Source: Chloroflexota bacterium (lineage in GTDB: Bacteria; Chloroflexota; UBA6077). Taken from it: a stretch of DNA of 14,098 nt. Within the stretch, counting starts at the first letter, position 1, and each line of letters opens with the position of its first letter. The stretch is taken from the NCBI GenBank assembly GCA_021845945.1, contig JAJZRD010000082.1:1-14098 (forward strand). The letters are read 5' to 3'. The translations under genes and the position numbers were made by a program. Under the pieces are notes generated by a model. The model saw only the letters and a program-made list of their open reading frames with translations. It was not told where the DNA came from and searched no databases. Shown here one piece after another: positions 1 to 6,437 of this stretch.

Positions 1-47
1 TCAGTCAGTGGGGTAACCAGGGCAGCGTAAGCCCCAGCAAGTTTCAT
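1..47 (-). CDS. DapA-family lyase/aldolase, N-terminal fragment (cut by window edge)
   Basis: Reading the minus strand from the ATG at 45-47 gives MKLAGAYAALVTPLT, running off the window at base 1. The pattern G-x-Y-x-A-L-V-T-P is the N-terminal signature of the DapA superfamily: dihydrodipicolinate synthase, N-acetylneuraminate lyase and 2-keto-3-deoxy-sugar-acid aldolases, which are TIM-barrel enzymes using a Schiff-base lysine. A strong GGAGGAGG ribosome binding site lies at 58-65, about 10 nt upstream of the ATG, which fixes the start. The gene follows the AOR-like fragment by 58 nt on the same strand and probably shares its promoter at 476-503. Only 15 codons are visible, so the family is supported but the reaction is not. 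A sugar-acid aldolase would fit the KdgR-like palindrome nearby, but that is inference. Confidence 0.72.
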   Translation of the reverse strand, partial: MKLAGAYAALVTPLT

Positions 48-105
48 GGTTGGTCGTCCTCCTCCAACAACATAATCTGCTCGCGCAGATGTCCCATTTG
101 GCCTG

Positions 106-366
106 TCAGCCCAGCTTGCCGTAGGGGGACTTGGCCCCTGTGCTCATCCGGGCTGCGCCTGAGACCGGTATGCCGGTGATCACACCGGGGAACATCACCA
201 GCTTGTTGTCGGGGCCCAGGGGATCCACACCCGGCGCCAGCTCCTTCATCAGGTAGCAGGCCGACATGGCCGCACCGCCCATGTAGCGCCGGTACCAGCT
301 TTCATCGTGCTCGTCCACGGAGATGGCGCCGCTGGAAAGGTTCACCCGTGAAGACGCGAGGATCAT
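106..366 (-). pseudogene. Truncated aldehyde:ferredoxin oxidoreductase (AOR), N-terminal segment only
   Basis: The 86-residue frame matches the extreme N-terminus of tungsten-dependent AOR-family enzymes: RVNLSSGAI (residues 7-15), YMGGAAMSACYLMKE (28-42), DPLGPDNKLVMFPG (48-61) and GAARMSTGAKSP (70-81). In full-length members of about 600 residues, a Gly-rich segment and the tungstopterin and Fe-S domains follow the AKSP motif. Here the frame ends with TGA five codons after it (KSPYGKLG then stop), and I see no AOR-like sequence in any frame between 60 and 105. The cofactor-binding core is therefore absent and the product cannot be a working AOR. The open frame extends to an ATG at 475-477, but that ATG overlaps the -10 box of the predicted promoter, so I prefer the ATG at 364-366, although its ribosome binding site is weak. 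It is either a deletion remnant or a retained short N-domain protein; a remnant is more likely. A DapA-family gene begins 58 nt downstream. Confidence 0.7.
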
Positions 367-475
367 ACCCTTTCTATGCCGCCTAGCAGCCTTCGGGGAT
401 CCGTGATACCGCAGGGTGAGCTGTCCCGGGGTCAGTCGCCCCAACACACTGGAGACAAGTGCGATACCTAGTCCC

Positions 476-503
476 ATTGTAGTGCCAACAACGACCTTGT
501 CAA
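476..503 (-). promoter_or_regulatory. Sigma70-type promoter for the minus-strand AOR-fragment/DapA unit
   Basis: On the minus strand a perfect -35 box TTGACA (503 down to 498) is separated by 16 nt from TACAAT (481 down to 476), which matches the -10 consensus at five of six positions. Transcription would begin near base 469, giving a leader of about 100 nt before the ATG at 366. This also argues against the ATG at 477 as a start. It faces away from the plus-strand promoter at 570-598. Confidence 0.6.
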
Positions 504-504
504 G

Positions 505-530
505 GCCCCTCAGAGGGGCGCGAGGGCGCC
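505..530. repeat. Overlapping alternative stem-loops between the divergent promoters
   Basis: GCCCCT-cag-AGGGGC (505-519) is a perfect 6-bp stem with a 3-nt loop. GGCGC-gagg-GCGCC (517-530) is a 5-bp stem that shares bases 517-519 with it, so the two cannot form together. They lie upstream of both predicted start sites and so would act as DNA palindromes, not as transcribed RNA, unless further promoters exist. Their function is unknown. Confidence 0.3.
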
Positions 531-541
531 GATTCCACTGT

Positions 542-566
542 TATGGTGAAACGTCGTTTCACCATA
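542..566. promoter_or_regulatory. Perfect 12-1-12 palindrome, probable operator (IclR/KdgR-like)
   Basis: TATGGTGAAACG (542-553) and CGTTTCACCATA (555-566) are perfect inverted repeats around a single central T, much longer than chance allows in a region of this size. The core TGAAAC...GTTTCA resembles binding sites of IclR-family regulators such as KdgR (consensus around a TGAAA/TTTCA inverted repeat). The site ends 3 nt upstream of the plus-strand -35 box at 570 and lies about 40 nt behind the minus-strand -35 box at 498-503, so one dimeric regulator could act on both directions. The match to KdgR-type sites is from memory of the consensus. The regulator gene is not in the window, and a GntR- or LacI-family protein cannot be excluded. 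Confidence 0.65.
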
Positions 567-569
567 GTA

Positions 570-598
570 TTGACAACAGAATCGTGGCCCTGTAAGCT
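570..598 (+). promoter_or_regulatory. Sigma70-type promoter for the plus-strand catabolic operon
   Basis: A perfect -35 box TTGACA (570-575) is followed after 17 nt by TAAGCT (593-598). This -10 keeps the important T1, A2 and T6 positions but is otherwise weak. A perfect -35 with a poor -10 directly beside a palindrome suits a regulated promoter. Transcription would start near 605, leaving about 235 nt of leader before the first gene at 841. Confidence 0.5.
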
Positions 599-601
599 GC
601 C

Positions 602-818
602 CATGCTAGAGGCGCTGATCGCCGAAGCATGCTCTGAGATAGACCAGCGGAGTCACACCATCCCTAGTCCCCTTCCCCGCTGGCTCGGGCCTGACGAACG
701 TCCGGCTCGGAGAGACGGCGCCGGCCGTGCCGGCGCGCTCCCCCGTGAGGGAGCGGATCCGCACTTAAGCGGCATGGACCCCGTCGGACTAGCCCTGCAG
801 GGCCTCCACGGACCCGAC
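602..818 (+). promoter_or_regulatory. Structured 5' leader with several consecutive stem-loops
   Basis: The untranslated region before the flavoenzyme gene holds a series of inverted repeats. They are CATGC/GCATG (602-606/627-631) closing over GGCG/CGCC (611-614/620-623); CCAGCGG/CCGCTGG (644-650/677-683); GCGCCGGC/GCCGGCGC with loop CGT (718-736); GCTCCC/GGGAGC (737-754); CCGC/GCGG (759-772); and GTCGG/CCGAC (783-787/814-818), which encloses the self-complementary GCCCTGCAGGGC (792-803). No U-tract follows any stem, so a simple attenuator is not evident. I do not recognise a known riboswitch or T-box consensus. The leader may tune mRNA stability or bind a ligand or protein, but high GC makes some pairing inevitable, so its function is open. 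Confidence 0.4.
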
Positions 819-840
819 ATCATCGATTCGGGAGCACAAG

Positions 841-2778
841 ATGGCAGATCCTCGTCTTCCCCATCTCTTCAGCCCTCTCCGGGTCAAGGGACTGGAGCTG
901 AAGAACCGGCTGGTGATGCCCCCAATGGGCACCCGCTACGGCTCCTACCACTGCCAGGTGACGGAGCGGCTCCGCTCCTATTACGCCGAGAGGGCCAAGG
1001 GTGGAATAGGTCTCGTCATCGTGCAGTTCACCTATGTCTCGCTGGAAGGGCGCAACGGCCCCTACACCACCGGGCTCTCGGACGACAGCTTCATCCCCGG
1101 CTACAGGCAGTTGGTGGCGGACGTTCATGCCGCGGGGGCCAAGGTCGCCATACAGCTGGCCCACGTGGGAGCCGTCGGCCGGTCCGCCGTCATCGGCACG
1201 CGCCCTGTGGCGCCCTCGGCCGTCGCAGCCACGGGGGGCGAGATGCCCAAGGAACTCTCCCTGGAGGGGATCCAGCAGTTGGTGGAGAGCTTCGCTCAGG
1301 CAGCCCGGCGAGCGCAGGATGCAGGGTTCGACGCGGTGGAGTTTCACGCGGCCCACGGCTACCTGCTGAACCAGTTCCTCTCTCCCCTTTGGAACAGGCG
1401 GGAGGATCGCTACGGCGGAAGCGTCGAGAATCGAGCCCGAATGCTGGTGGAGATCGTCACCAGGACCCGAGAGCTGCTGGGCCAGGATTACCCCATCATG
1501 GTTCGCCTGTGCGCCGACGAGTTTCTCCCAGGCGGCATGACCATCGATGAGGGGATCTCCACCGCCCGCATCCTGGAGTCCGCAGGGGTGGACATCCTGG
1601 ACGTCTCGGGGGGTATCGGCGAGACCTCGGCCCAGAGCGTCCCCTCCAACTTGGACGGCCCGGGCGGGGTCCTGCTGCCCCTGGCGGCGGCCGTGCGTCA
1701 AGCCGTGCAGGTTCCGGTGATAGCGGTGGGCAAGCTGCATCAGCCCGAGGCGGCAGAGGCCGTGCTGGCGGAGGGCAAGGCCGACCTGATAGCCCTGGGG
1801 CGAGCGGTGATCGCGGATCCCTACTGGCCCGTTAAGGCCACCGAGGGACGATGGGAGGAGATACGCCCTTGTCTCACCTGCGTAGCCCCCGACTGCCACG
1901 GTCGGACCATGCGGGGGCTGGATTCCGCCTGCGTGGTAAACCCGACAGCCGGCCGCGAGACGCTGTTCGACTTCACCCCAGCGAAGCAGCCCAAGCGGGT
2001 CGCGGTGGTGGGAGGGGGAGCCGCCGGCATGGAAGCCGCCATGGCCGCCGCGCGACGAGGGCACAGGGTGACCCTGTACGAGCGGGAAGCCGAGTTGGGC
2101 GGGCAGATCCCGCTGGCCGCCACACCCCCTCACAAGGAGGAAATGGGGCAGTACCTCCAGTATCAACGGAAGGCCATCGCCCGGTCTGGCGTGCAGGTGA
2201 CTCTGGGAACCGAGGTGACCGCAGAAAGGCTGCAGGCAGAGCGACCCGACGTGGTGATCCTGGCGGCGGGAGCGAAGCCTACGATACCCCCCGTGCCCAT
2301 CCGCGACCAGCAGGTGGTAACCGCCTGGGAGGTCCTGGCCAGGCAGGTGGAAACCGGGCAAAGGGTGGTCATCGTGGGGGGAGGCGACGTCGGCTGCGAG
2401 ACGGCCGAGTTCCTGGTCGCCCGGGGCAAGAAGGTGACCATCGTCGAGATGCTGCCCGACGTTGCCACCGAGCTGATCTGGTGGAACCACGACCTCCTGC
2501 TGCAGCGACTGGCCGAGAGCGGGGTGGACATTCTCACAAGCTCGAAGCTGACCTCCCTGGAGCGGGGCGCGGTCAACTACGAACGGGGTGGCATCTCCAA
2601 CCGGATCCAGGGCGTGGACACAGTGGTCTTCGCCACAGGGGTGAAGCCCGAGGATGGCCTGGCCAAACAGTTGGCTGAAAAGGGGGTCGATGTCCGGCCG
2701 GTCGGCGACTGCGCCAAGCCAGGCAACCTGGCCACAGCGGTTCGCAGCGGCTTCGAGGCCGGCATGGCCATAGAGTAG
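841..2778 (+). CDS. FAD/FMN/4Fe-4S NADH:flavin oxidoreductase, old yellow enzyme / 2,4-dienoyl-CoA reductase family
   Basis: This 645-residue protein has the full architecture of bacterial 2,4-dienoyl-CoA reductase (FadH), enoate reductase and trimethylamine dehydrogenase relatives. An FMN-binding TIM barrel covers about residues 1-335 (FSPLRVKGLELKNRLVMPPM near the start; HAAHGYLLNQFLSP with H169, H172 and Y174). A Cys cluster for one 4Fe-4S centre follows at C344, C347, C352 and C364, then a Rossmann FAD domain (GGGAAG, 391-396) and an NAD(P)H domain (GGGDVG, 513-518). Known members pass hydride through FAD, the Fe-S cluster and FMN to reduce a C=C bond conjugated to a carbonyl. The substrate here is unknown. 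GGAG at 831-834 lies 6 nt before the ATG, which fixes the start. It is the first gene of the operon, behind the structured leader. The spacing between the second and third cysteines is four residues, where FadH has three. Confidence 0.93.
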   Translation: MADPRLPHLFSPLRVKGLELKNRLVMPPMGTRYGSYHCQVTERLRSYYAERAKGGIGLVIVQFTYVSLEGRNGPYTTGLSDDSFIPGYRQLVADVHAAGAKVAIQLAHVGAVGRSAVIGTRPVAPSAVAATGGEMPKELSLEGIQQLVESFAQAARRAQDAGFDAVEFHAAHGYLLNQFLSPLWNRREDRYGGSVENRARMLVEIVTRTRELLGQDYPIMVRLCADEFLPGGMTIDEGISTARILESAGVDILDVSGGIGETSAQSVPSNLDGPGGVLLPLAAAVRQAVQVPVIAVGKLHQPEAAEAVLAEGKADLIALGRAVIADPYWPVKATEGRWEEIRPCLTCVAPDCHGRTMRGLDSACVVNPTAGRETLFDFTPAKQPKRVAVVGGGAAGMEAAMAAARRGHRVTLYEREAELGGQIPLAATPPHKEEMGQYLQYQRKAIARSGVQVTLGTEVTAERLQAERPDVVILAAGAKPTIPPVPIRDQQVVTAWEVLARQVETGQRVVIVGGGDVGCETAEFLVARGKKVTIVEMLPDVATELIWWNHDLLLQRLAESGVDILTSSKLTSLERGAVNYERGGISNRIQGVDTVVFATGVKPEDGLAKQLAEKGVDVRPVGDCAKPGNLATAVRSGFEAGMAIE

Positions 2779-2813
2779 CGGCCCTCATTACGGGAGAAAG
2801 GGAGACGGGTCCC

Positions 2814-4481
2814 ATGGACGAGATCAACCGGATCGTTGAAGAGGCTCGGCGGAACGGTTATCGGCTGACCCGCCGGGATGTCCTGAAAGCCGCGGCGGCC
2901 GGCAGCCTCGGCATGCTGTTAGCCGCCTGCGGGGCCAACCCACCCGCTGCGGCTCCGGCATCCGCTCCGGCCGCCAGCGGGGCGAAAGCGCCCACAGCTC
3001 CGGCTGGCGCAGCCCCCTCCGGCGCGCCGACCCAGGCTGCCGCCGCCACCAAGAAGGGCGGGAGGCTGGTCTTCGCCACCAAGGTCGACACCCCCAACCT
3101 CGAGCCCCACATGGAGATCTCCGACGCCCGCATGCGGCGGAGCATGCTGATGTACGACACCCTGGTCGAGTGGAACGACGACCTGACCATCCGCCCGGGT
3201 CTGGCCGAAAGCTACGAAACGACCGGCACCAAGTGGGTCTTCCATCTCCGGAAGGGGGCGCAGTTCAGCAACGGCAAGGAGGTGGATGCCGAGGATGTGG
3301 TCTACTCCCTGCAGCGAGTGCTGAATTCCCCGGGCAAGGCTTTCTACAGTACGATAAAGAGCGCCAAGGCGGCGGACAAGTATACCGTCGAACTGGAGCT
3401 GACCGCAGTTACCGCTCCCCTCCTGACGGCTCTCGGGGGCCGCTACGCCTTCATCATCCCCAAGGACGGGGACAAGCAGGCAGACCTGAAGCAGACAGCC
3501 ATAGGTTCGGGTCCTTTCATCGTCAAGGAGTTCGTGCAGAACCAGCAGCTGGTGCTCCAGAAGAACCCCAACTCCTGGCACGCCAAGGACGTGAGCCTGG
3601 ACGAGTTGGTGATCAGGATCATTCCAGACGAGGCCAATATCGTCGCGGGGCTTCGCTCTGGAGGGGTGGATCTAGCCGTCTTCGAGGACTCCAAGAACTA
3701 CTTCCTCACGAAGGACGATCCCAACCTGACCACCACTCGCAGCCCGGCGATCCGGTGGGACATCCTGGACTTCCCGCTGGACACTGCTCCCTTCAACAAC
3801 GTCAAGGTGCGCCAGGCGATCTCCTCAGCCCTCGACCGGGAAGCCATCATGGCCGCGGCCATCAGTGGCCTCGGTACCCTCCTGGGTGGGCAACCCCCTG
3901 CCCTTTGGGGCGCCATGCCTCCGGAGCAGAACCCCTTTTTCAAGCGGGACGTGGCCCGATCGAAGCAACTGCTGCAGGAGGCCGGCGTCGCTACTCCGCT
4001 GAAACTGACCCTCCGCAGCATCGTCGGCTACGCGGCCTTGAACGCTGCGGCTCAGGTGATCGTGGAGAACCTGAAAGACGTCGGCATTACGGCCGAGGTG
4101 CAGCAGGTGGACCTGGGGATCTGGATCGACGACTTCACCCAGAGGAAGTTCAAAGACTTCACCATGAACAGCTGGGGCGGCTTCATCGATCCCGATATCC
4201 TGTACTACAATCACCTGCACAAGCCACCCGAGGGCAAGGACTTCCGACGGTGGAACAATCAGGAGATCTCGACCCTGCTGGACAAGGGCCGGACCACCCT
4301 GGACAAGGGAGAACGAGAGAAGATCTACCTGCAGGTCCAGCAGATGATCGCCGAGCAGGCTCCCTGGATCCCGCTCTACTCGGCCGACATCATCGCGGCC
4401 CAGAACAAGAAGGTGCAGAACTTCAAGCAGCATCCCTCCGGTTACTATACCAACCTGCGGTACGCCGCGGTCCAGGGGTGA
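2814..4481 (+). CDS. ABC transporter substrate-binding lipoprotein, family 5 (peptide/nickel/opine, DppA/OppA type)
   Basis: This 555-residue extracytoplasmic binding protein starts with a 19-residue N-region and a Tat-type signal TRRDVLKAAAAGSLG (twin arginine R20-R21). It ends in the lipobox LAAC with the lipidated cysteine at C39. An Ala/Pro-rich linker of about 40 residues then separates the membrane anchor from the binding domain (GGRLVFATKVDTPNLEPHME onward). The body has the usual SBP_bac_5 features, including LAESYETTGTKWVFHLRKG and VRQAISSALDREAIM. Family members bind oligopeptides, nickel chelates, opines, oligosaccharides or glutathione, so the ligand cannot be named. GGAG at 2801-2804 lies 9 nt before the ATG. 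The gene is 35 nt downstream of the flavoenzyme gene. A strong hairpin separates it from the permease genes, as is common where the binding protein is made in excess. Confidence 0.92.
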   Translation: MDEINRIVEEARRNGYRLTRRDVLKAAAAGSLGMLLAACGANPPAAAPASAPAASGAKAPTAPAGAAPSGAPTQAAAATKKGGRLVFATKVDTPNLEPHMEISDARMRRSMLMYDTLVEWNDDLTIRPGLAESYETTGTKWVFHLRKGAQFSNGKEVDAEDVVYSLQRVLNSPGKAFYSTIKSAKAADKYTVELELTAVTAPLLTALGGRYAFIIPKDGDKQADLKQTAIGSGPFIVKEFVQNQQLVLQKNPNSWHAKDVSLDELVIRIIPDEANIVAGLRSGGVDLAVFEDSKNYFLTKDDPNLTTTRSPAIRWDILDFPLDTAPFNNVKVRQAISSALDREAIMAAAISGLGTLLGGQPPALWGAMPPEQNPFFKRDVARSKQLLQEAGVATPLKLTLRSIVGYAALNAAAQVIVENLKDVGITAEVQQVDLGIWIDDFTQRKFKDFTMNSWGGFIDPDILYYNHLHKPPEGKDFRRWNNQEISTLLDKGRTTLDKGEREKIYLQVQQMIAEQAPWIPLYSADIIAAQNKKVQNFKQHPSGYYTNLRYAAVQG

Positions 4482-4489
4482 CGGCGTCC

Positions 4490-4535
4490 GGGCCCGAGCT
4501 CGGGGAAGGAGTCTCTCGCCCCCGAGCTCGGGCCC
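4490..4535 (+). terminator. Perfect 16-bp stem-loop between binding-protein and permease genes (partial terminator / mRNA stabiliser)
   Basis: GGGCCCGAGCTCGGGG (4490-4505) pairs perfectly with CCCCGAGCTCGGGCCC (4520-4535) around a 14-nt loop, starting 8 nt after the binding-protein stop codon. No T-run follows, so it is not a full intrinsic terminator. Stems like this often protect the upstream binding-protein mRNA from 3' exonuclease or allow partial read-through, which gives excess binding protein over permease. Each arm contains the palindrome GAGCTC, so alternative local pairings are possible. Confidence 0.7.
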
Positions 4536-4569
4536 TTCCCTCGTTGGAGGGCCGTGAGGAGGTCCTTAG

Positions 4570-5520
4570 TTGTACAGCTATGTCCTGCGGCGAATCGCCT
4601 ACATGGTGCCCACGCTCATCGGGCTGACCCTCGCCATCTTCATCCTGCTCAGGATGGTGCCCGGCGACGTGGTCGGCCAGATGATAGACCTCCAAGGCCA
4701 GTCGAGTCCCCAGCAGGTGGAGGAGCTGCGCCGTTTCTTCGGCCTCGACCAACCCTGGTATCAGCAATACCTGACCTGGATCGCCGGCGTGGCCACCGGC
4801 AACCTGGGCAACTCCTGGCGTCTGGGCGGCACGGTTGCCGGGCACCTGGCAGACAGCATGGCCGTCACCCTGGAACTGGCCCTCCTGGCAACCCTCTTCT
4901 CCGCCCTGATCGGGATCCCCATGGGAGTCTGGGCTGCGGTGCGCCAGAACCAGTTTGCAGACGGCCTGCTGCGAGTGGTCTCCCTGGGGGGGCTGTCGGT
5001 GCCTGTCTTCTGGCAGGGCTCCATGCTGATCCTCCTCTTCTCCCTCTTCCTGCGGTGGACGCCTCCCATGCGATGGATCTCGCCCACTGAGGATCTGCCA
5101 GGAAACCTGCTGCTGATGGCGCTACCGGTGGTTACCCTGGGCACGGCCAGCGCCGCCGTGATCATGCGCATGACCAGAAACTCCCTTCTGGAGGTGCTGC
5201 GACAGGACTATGTCCGCACGGCCCGGGGCAAGGGTGTGGCAGAGAAGGCCGTCCTCTTCAGGCATGGTCTGAAGAACGCCCTGATCCCGGTCATCACTGT
5301 CACCGGGCTGCAGATGGGATACCTCCTGGGCGGGGCGGTGGTGGTGGAGGAGGTGTTCACCCTCCCAGGAGTCGGCCGGCTGTTGCTCCAGGGGCTTACG
5401 CAAAGGGACTACCCCCTGGTGCAGGGCTCCGTGCTGTTCGTGGCACTGCTGTTCATGCTGATAAACCTGATCACAGACGTCATCTACGCCTTTCTGGACC
5501 CCCGGATCCGGTACTCCTAA
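4570..5520 (+). CDS. ABC transporter inner-membrane permease, DppB/OppB type
   Basis: This 316-residue integral membrane protein belongs to the peptide/nickel/opine permease family. The opening YVLRRIAYMVPTLIGLTLAI is the typical first helix, followed by MVPGDVV in the periplasmic segment. The cytoplasmic EAA loop that contacts the ATPase reads DYVRTARGKG (residues 213-222) followed by HGLKNALIPVI. About six hydrophobic helices are visible. The start is a TTG at 4570-4572 with GAGGAGG at 4556-4562, 7 nt upstream; no ATG is suitably placed. It pairs with the permease that follows and with the binding protein encoded upstream. No ATPase gene (DppD/DppF type) follows in this operon, so the importer needs ATPases encoded elsewhere. 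Confidence 0.92.
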   Translation: MYSYVLRRIAYMVPTLIGLTLAIFILLRMVPGDVVGQMIDLQGQSSPQQVEELRRFFGLDQPWYQQYLTWIAGVATGNLGNSWRLGGTVAGHLADSMAVTLELALLATLFSALIGIPMGVWAAVRQNQFADGLLRVVSLGGLSVPVFWQGSMLILLFSLFLRWTPPMRWISPTEDLPGNLLLMALPVVTLGTASAAVIMRMTRNSLLEVLRQDYVRTARGKGVAEKAVLFRHGLKNALIPVITVTGLQMGYLLGGAVVVEEVFTLPGVGRLLLQGLTQRDYPLVQGSVLFVALLFMLINLITDVIYAFLDPRIRYS

Positions 5521-5535
5521 GGAGGGAACTGGCCT

Positions 5536-6423
5536 TTGGCCGCGCCAACTGTCCAGCTTGCCGGTCCCGTAGCCGAAACAAGGCCCTCGGCTCGGCGGCG
5601 TGCCCTGCGGGCCGCGTTCCGCAATCGTCTCATATTCGTCGGTTTGGCCCTCGCCCTGATCTTTATCCTCGTCGCCATCGCTCCCGGTCTGCTGACCTCG
5701 GGCGATCCCTACAAGATGAACATGGCCAGGGCCATGAAGGGCCCGACAGCTGAGAACTGGCTGGGCACCGACAACTTTGGCCGGGACGTGTGGACCCGCA
5801 CCCTGTACGGCACCCGCTCCTCCCTTGGCATCGCCTTCGCCTCGGTGAGCATCGCCGCCCTGTTGGGAACGATCCTGGGGATGGTGGCGGGCTACTTCGG
5901 CAAGGCGGTGGATCAGCTCTCCGGGCGTCTGATGGACATTTTCTTCAGCTTCCCCTCCCTCCTGCTGGCCATCACCGTGGCCGGCATCCTGGGGCCCAGC
6001 GTGCGGAACGTCATTCTAGCCATCACCATCGTCTACACCCCCTTCTTCTTCCGGGTAGCCCGGGGGCCGGTGCTGGTGGAGAAGGAGCGAGAGTACGTCC
6101 AGGCCGCCCGTGCCCTGGGGGCAAGTGATGCCCGCATCCTGCTGCGCCACCTGCTGCCCAACATCCTGGCACCGGTGGTGGTGCAGGCCTCGGTCACCCT
6201 GTGCTACGCCATCCTGATCGAGGCATCTCTCAGCTACCTGGGGCTGGGCATACAACCGCCCCACCCCTCCTGGGGATCCATACTCAACGAGGGGCGGCCC
6301 TATCTGCAGATAGCACCCTGGATCTCGGTCTTCCCGGGCATCGCCATCATGCTGGCGGTGCTGGCCTTTAACCTGTTGGGAGACGGGCTGCGCGATCTAT
6401 GGGACCCGCGCAACTCCCGGTAA
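5536..6423 (+). CDS. ABC transporter inner-membrane permease, DppC/OppC type
   Basis: This 295-residue protein is the second permease of the Dpp-type importer. An N-terminal cytoplasmic stretch with RPSARRRALRAAFRNR precedes helix 1. The DppC hallmark GTDNFGRDVWTRTLYGTR (residues 77-94) follows, then the EAA loop QAARALGASDARILLRHLLP (189-208) and a C-terminal LGDGLRDLWDPRN typical of the family. The start is TTG at 5536-5538, with AAGGAGG at 5519-5525 overlapping the previous stop codon and lying 10 nt upstream; the next ATG would remove helix 1. It is separated from the upstream permease gene by 15 nt and should form a heterodimer with its product. Both permeases of this pair use TTG starts. 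Confidence 0.92.
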   Translation: MAAPTVQLAGPVAETRPSARRRALRAAFRNRLIFVGLALALIFILVAIAPGLLTSGDPYKMNMARAMKGPTAENWLGTDNFGRDVWTRTLYGTRSSLGIAFASVSIAALLGTILGMVAGYFGKAVDQLSGRLMDIFFSFPSLLLAITVAGILGPSVRNVILAITIVYTPFFFRVARGPVLVEKEREYVQAARALGASDARILLRHLLPNILAPVVVQASVTLCYAILIEASLSYLGLGIQPPHPSWGSILNEGRPYLQIAPWISVFPGIAIMLAVLAFNLLGDGLRDLWDPRNSR

Positions 6424-6437
6424 GGAGGACTCGCCTC

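Noticed and set aside
7..97. Small minus-strand frame starting MGHLREQIMLLEE between the AOR fragment and the DapA gene
   Set aside because: It has no ribosome binding site, runs out of frame into the DapA start and shows no AOR or other similarity.
367..477. N-terminal extension of the AOR fragment to the ATG at 477
   Set aside because: The ATG overlaps the predicted -10 box (476-481), and the extra 37 residues do not resemble an AOR N-terminus.
602..840. T-box or known riboswitch in the leader
   Set aside because: I find no T-box sequence, specifier context or other consensus I can name; only generic stem-loops are supported.
543..1550. Long plus-strand open frame running through the leader and into the flavoenzyme gene
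   Set aside because: It begins inside the palindrome, upstream of the predicted transcript start. It has no ribosome binding site at 543 or at the internal ATG at 603, encodes an Arg/Pro/Gly-rich product without recognisable domains, and overlaps a clear gene in another frame.
820..2490. 556-codon minus-strand open frame opposite the flavoenzyme gene
   Set aside because: It is an antisense shadow caused by high GC and codon bias; its His/Gly/Leu-rich translation resembles no protein family I know.
6399..6437. Upstream ATG start for the M20 hydrolase
   Set aside because: It lies inside the permease gene without a ribosome binding site; GTG at 6438 has an ideal one and gives a normal family N-terminus.
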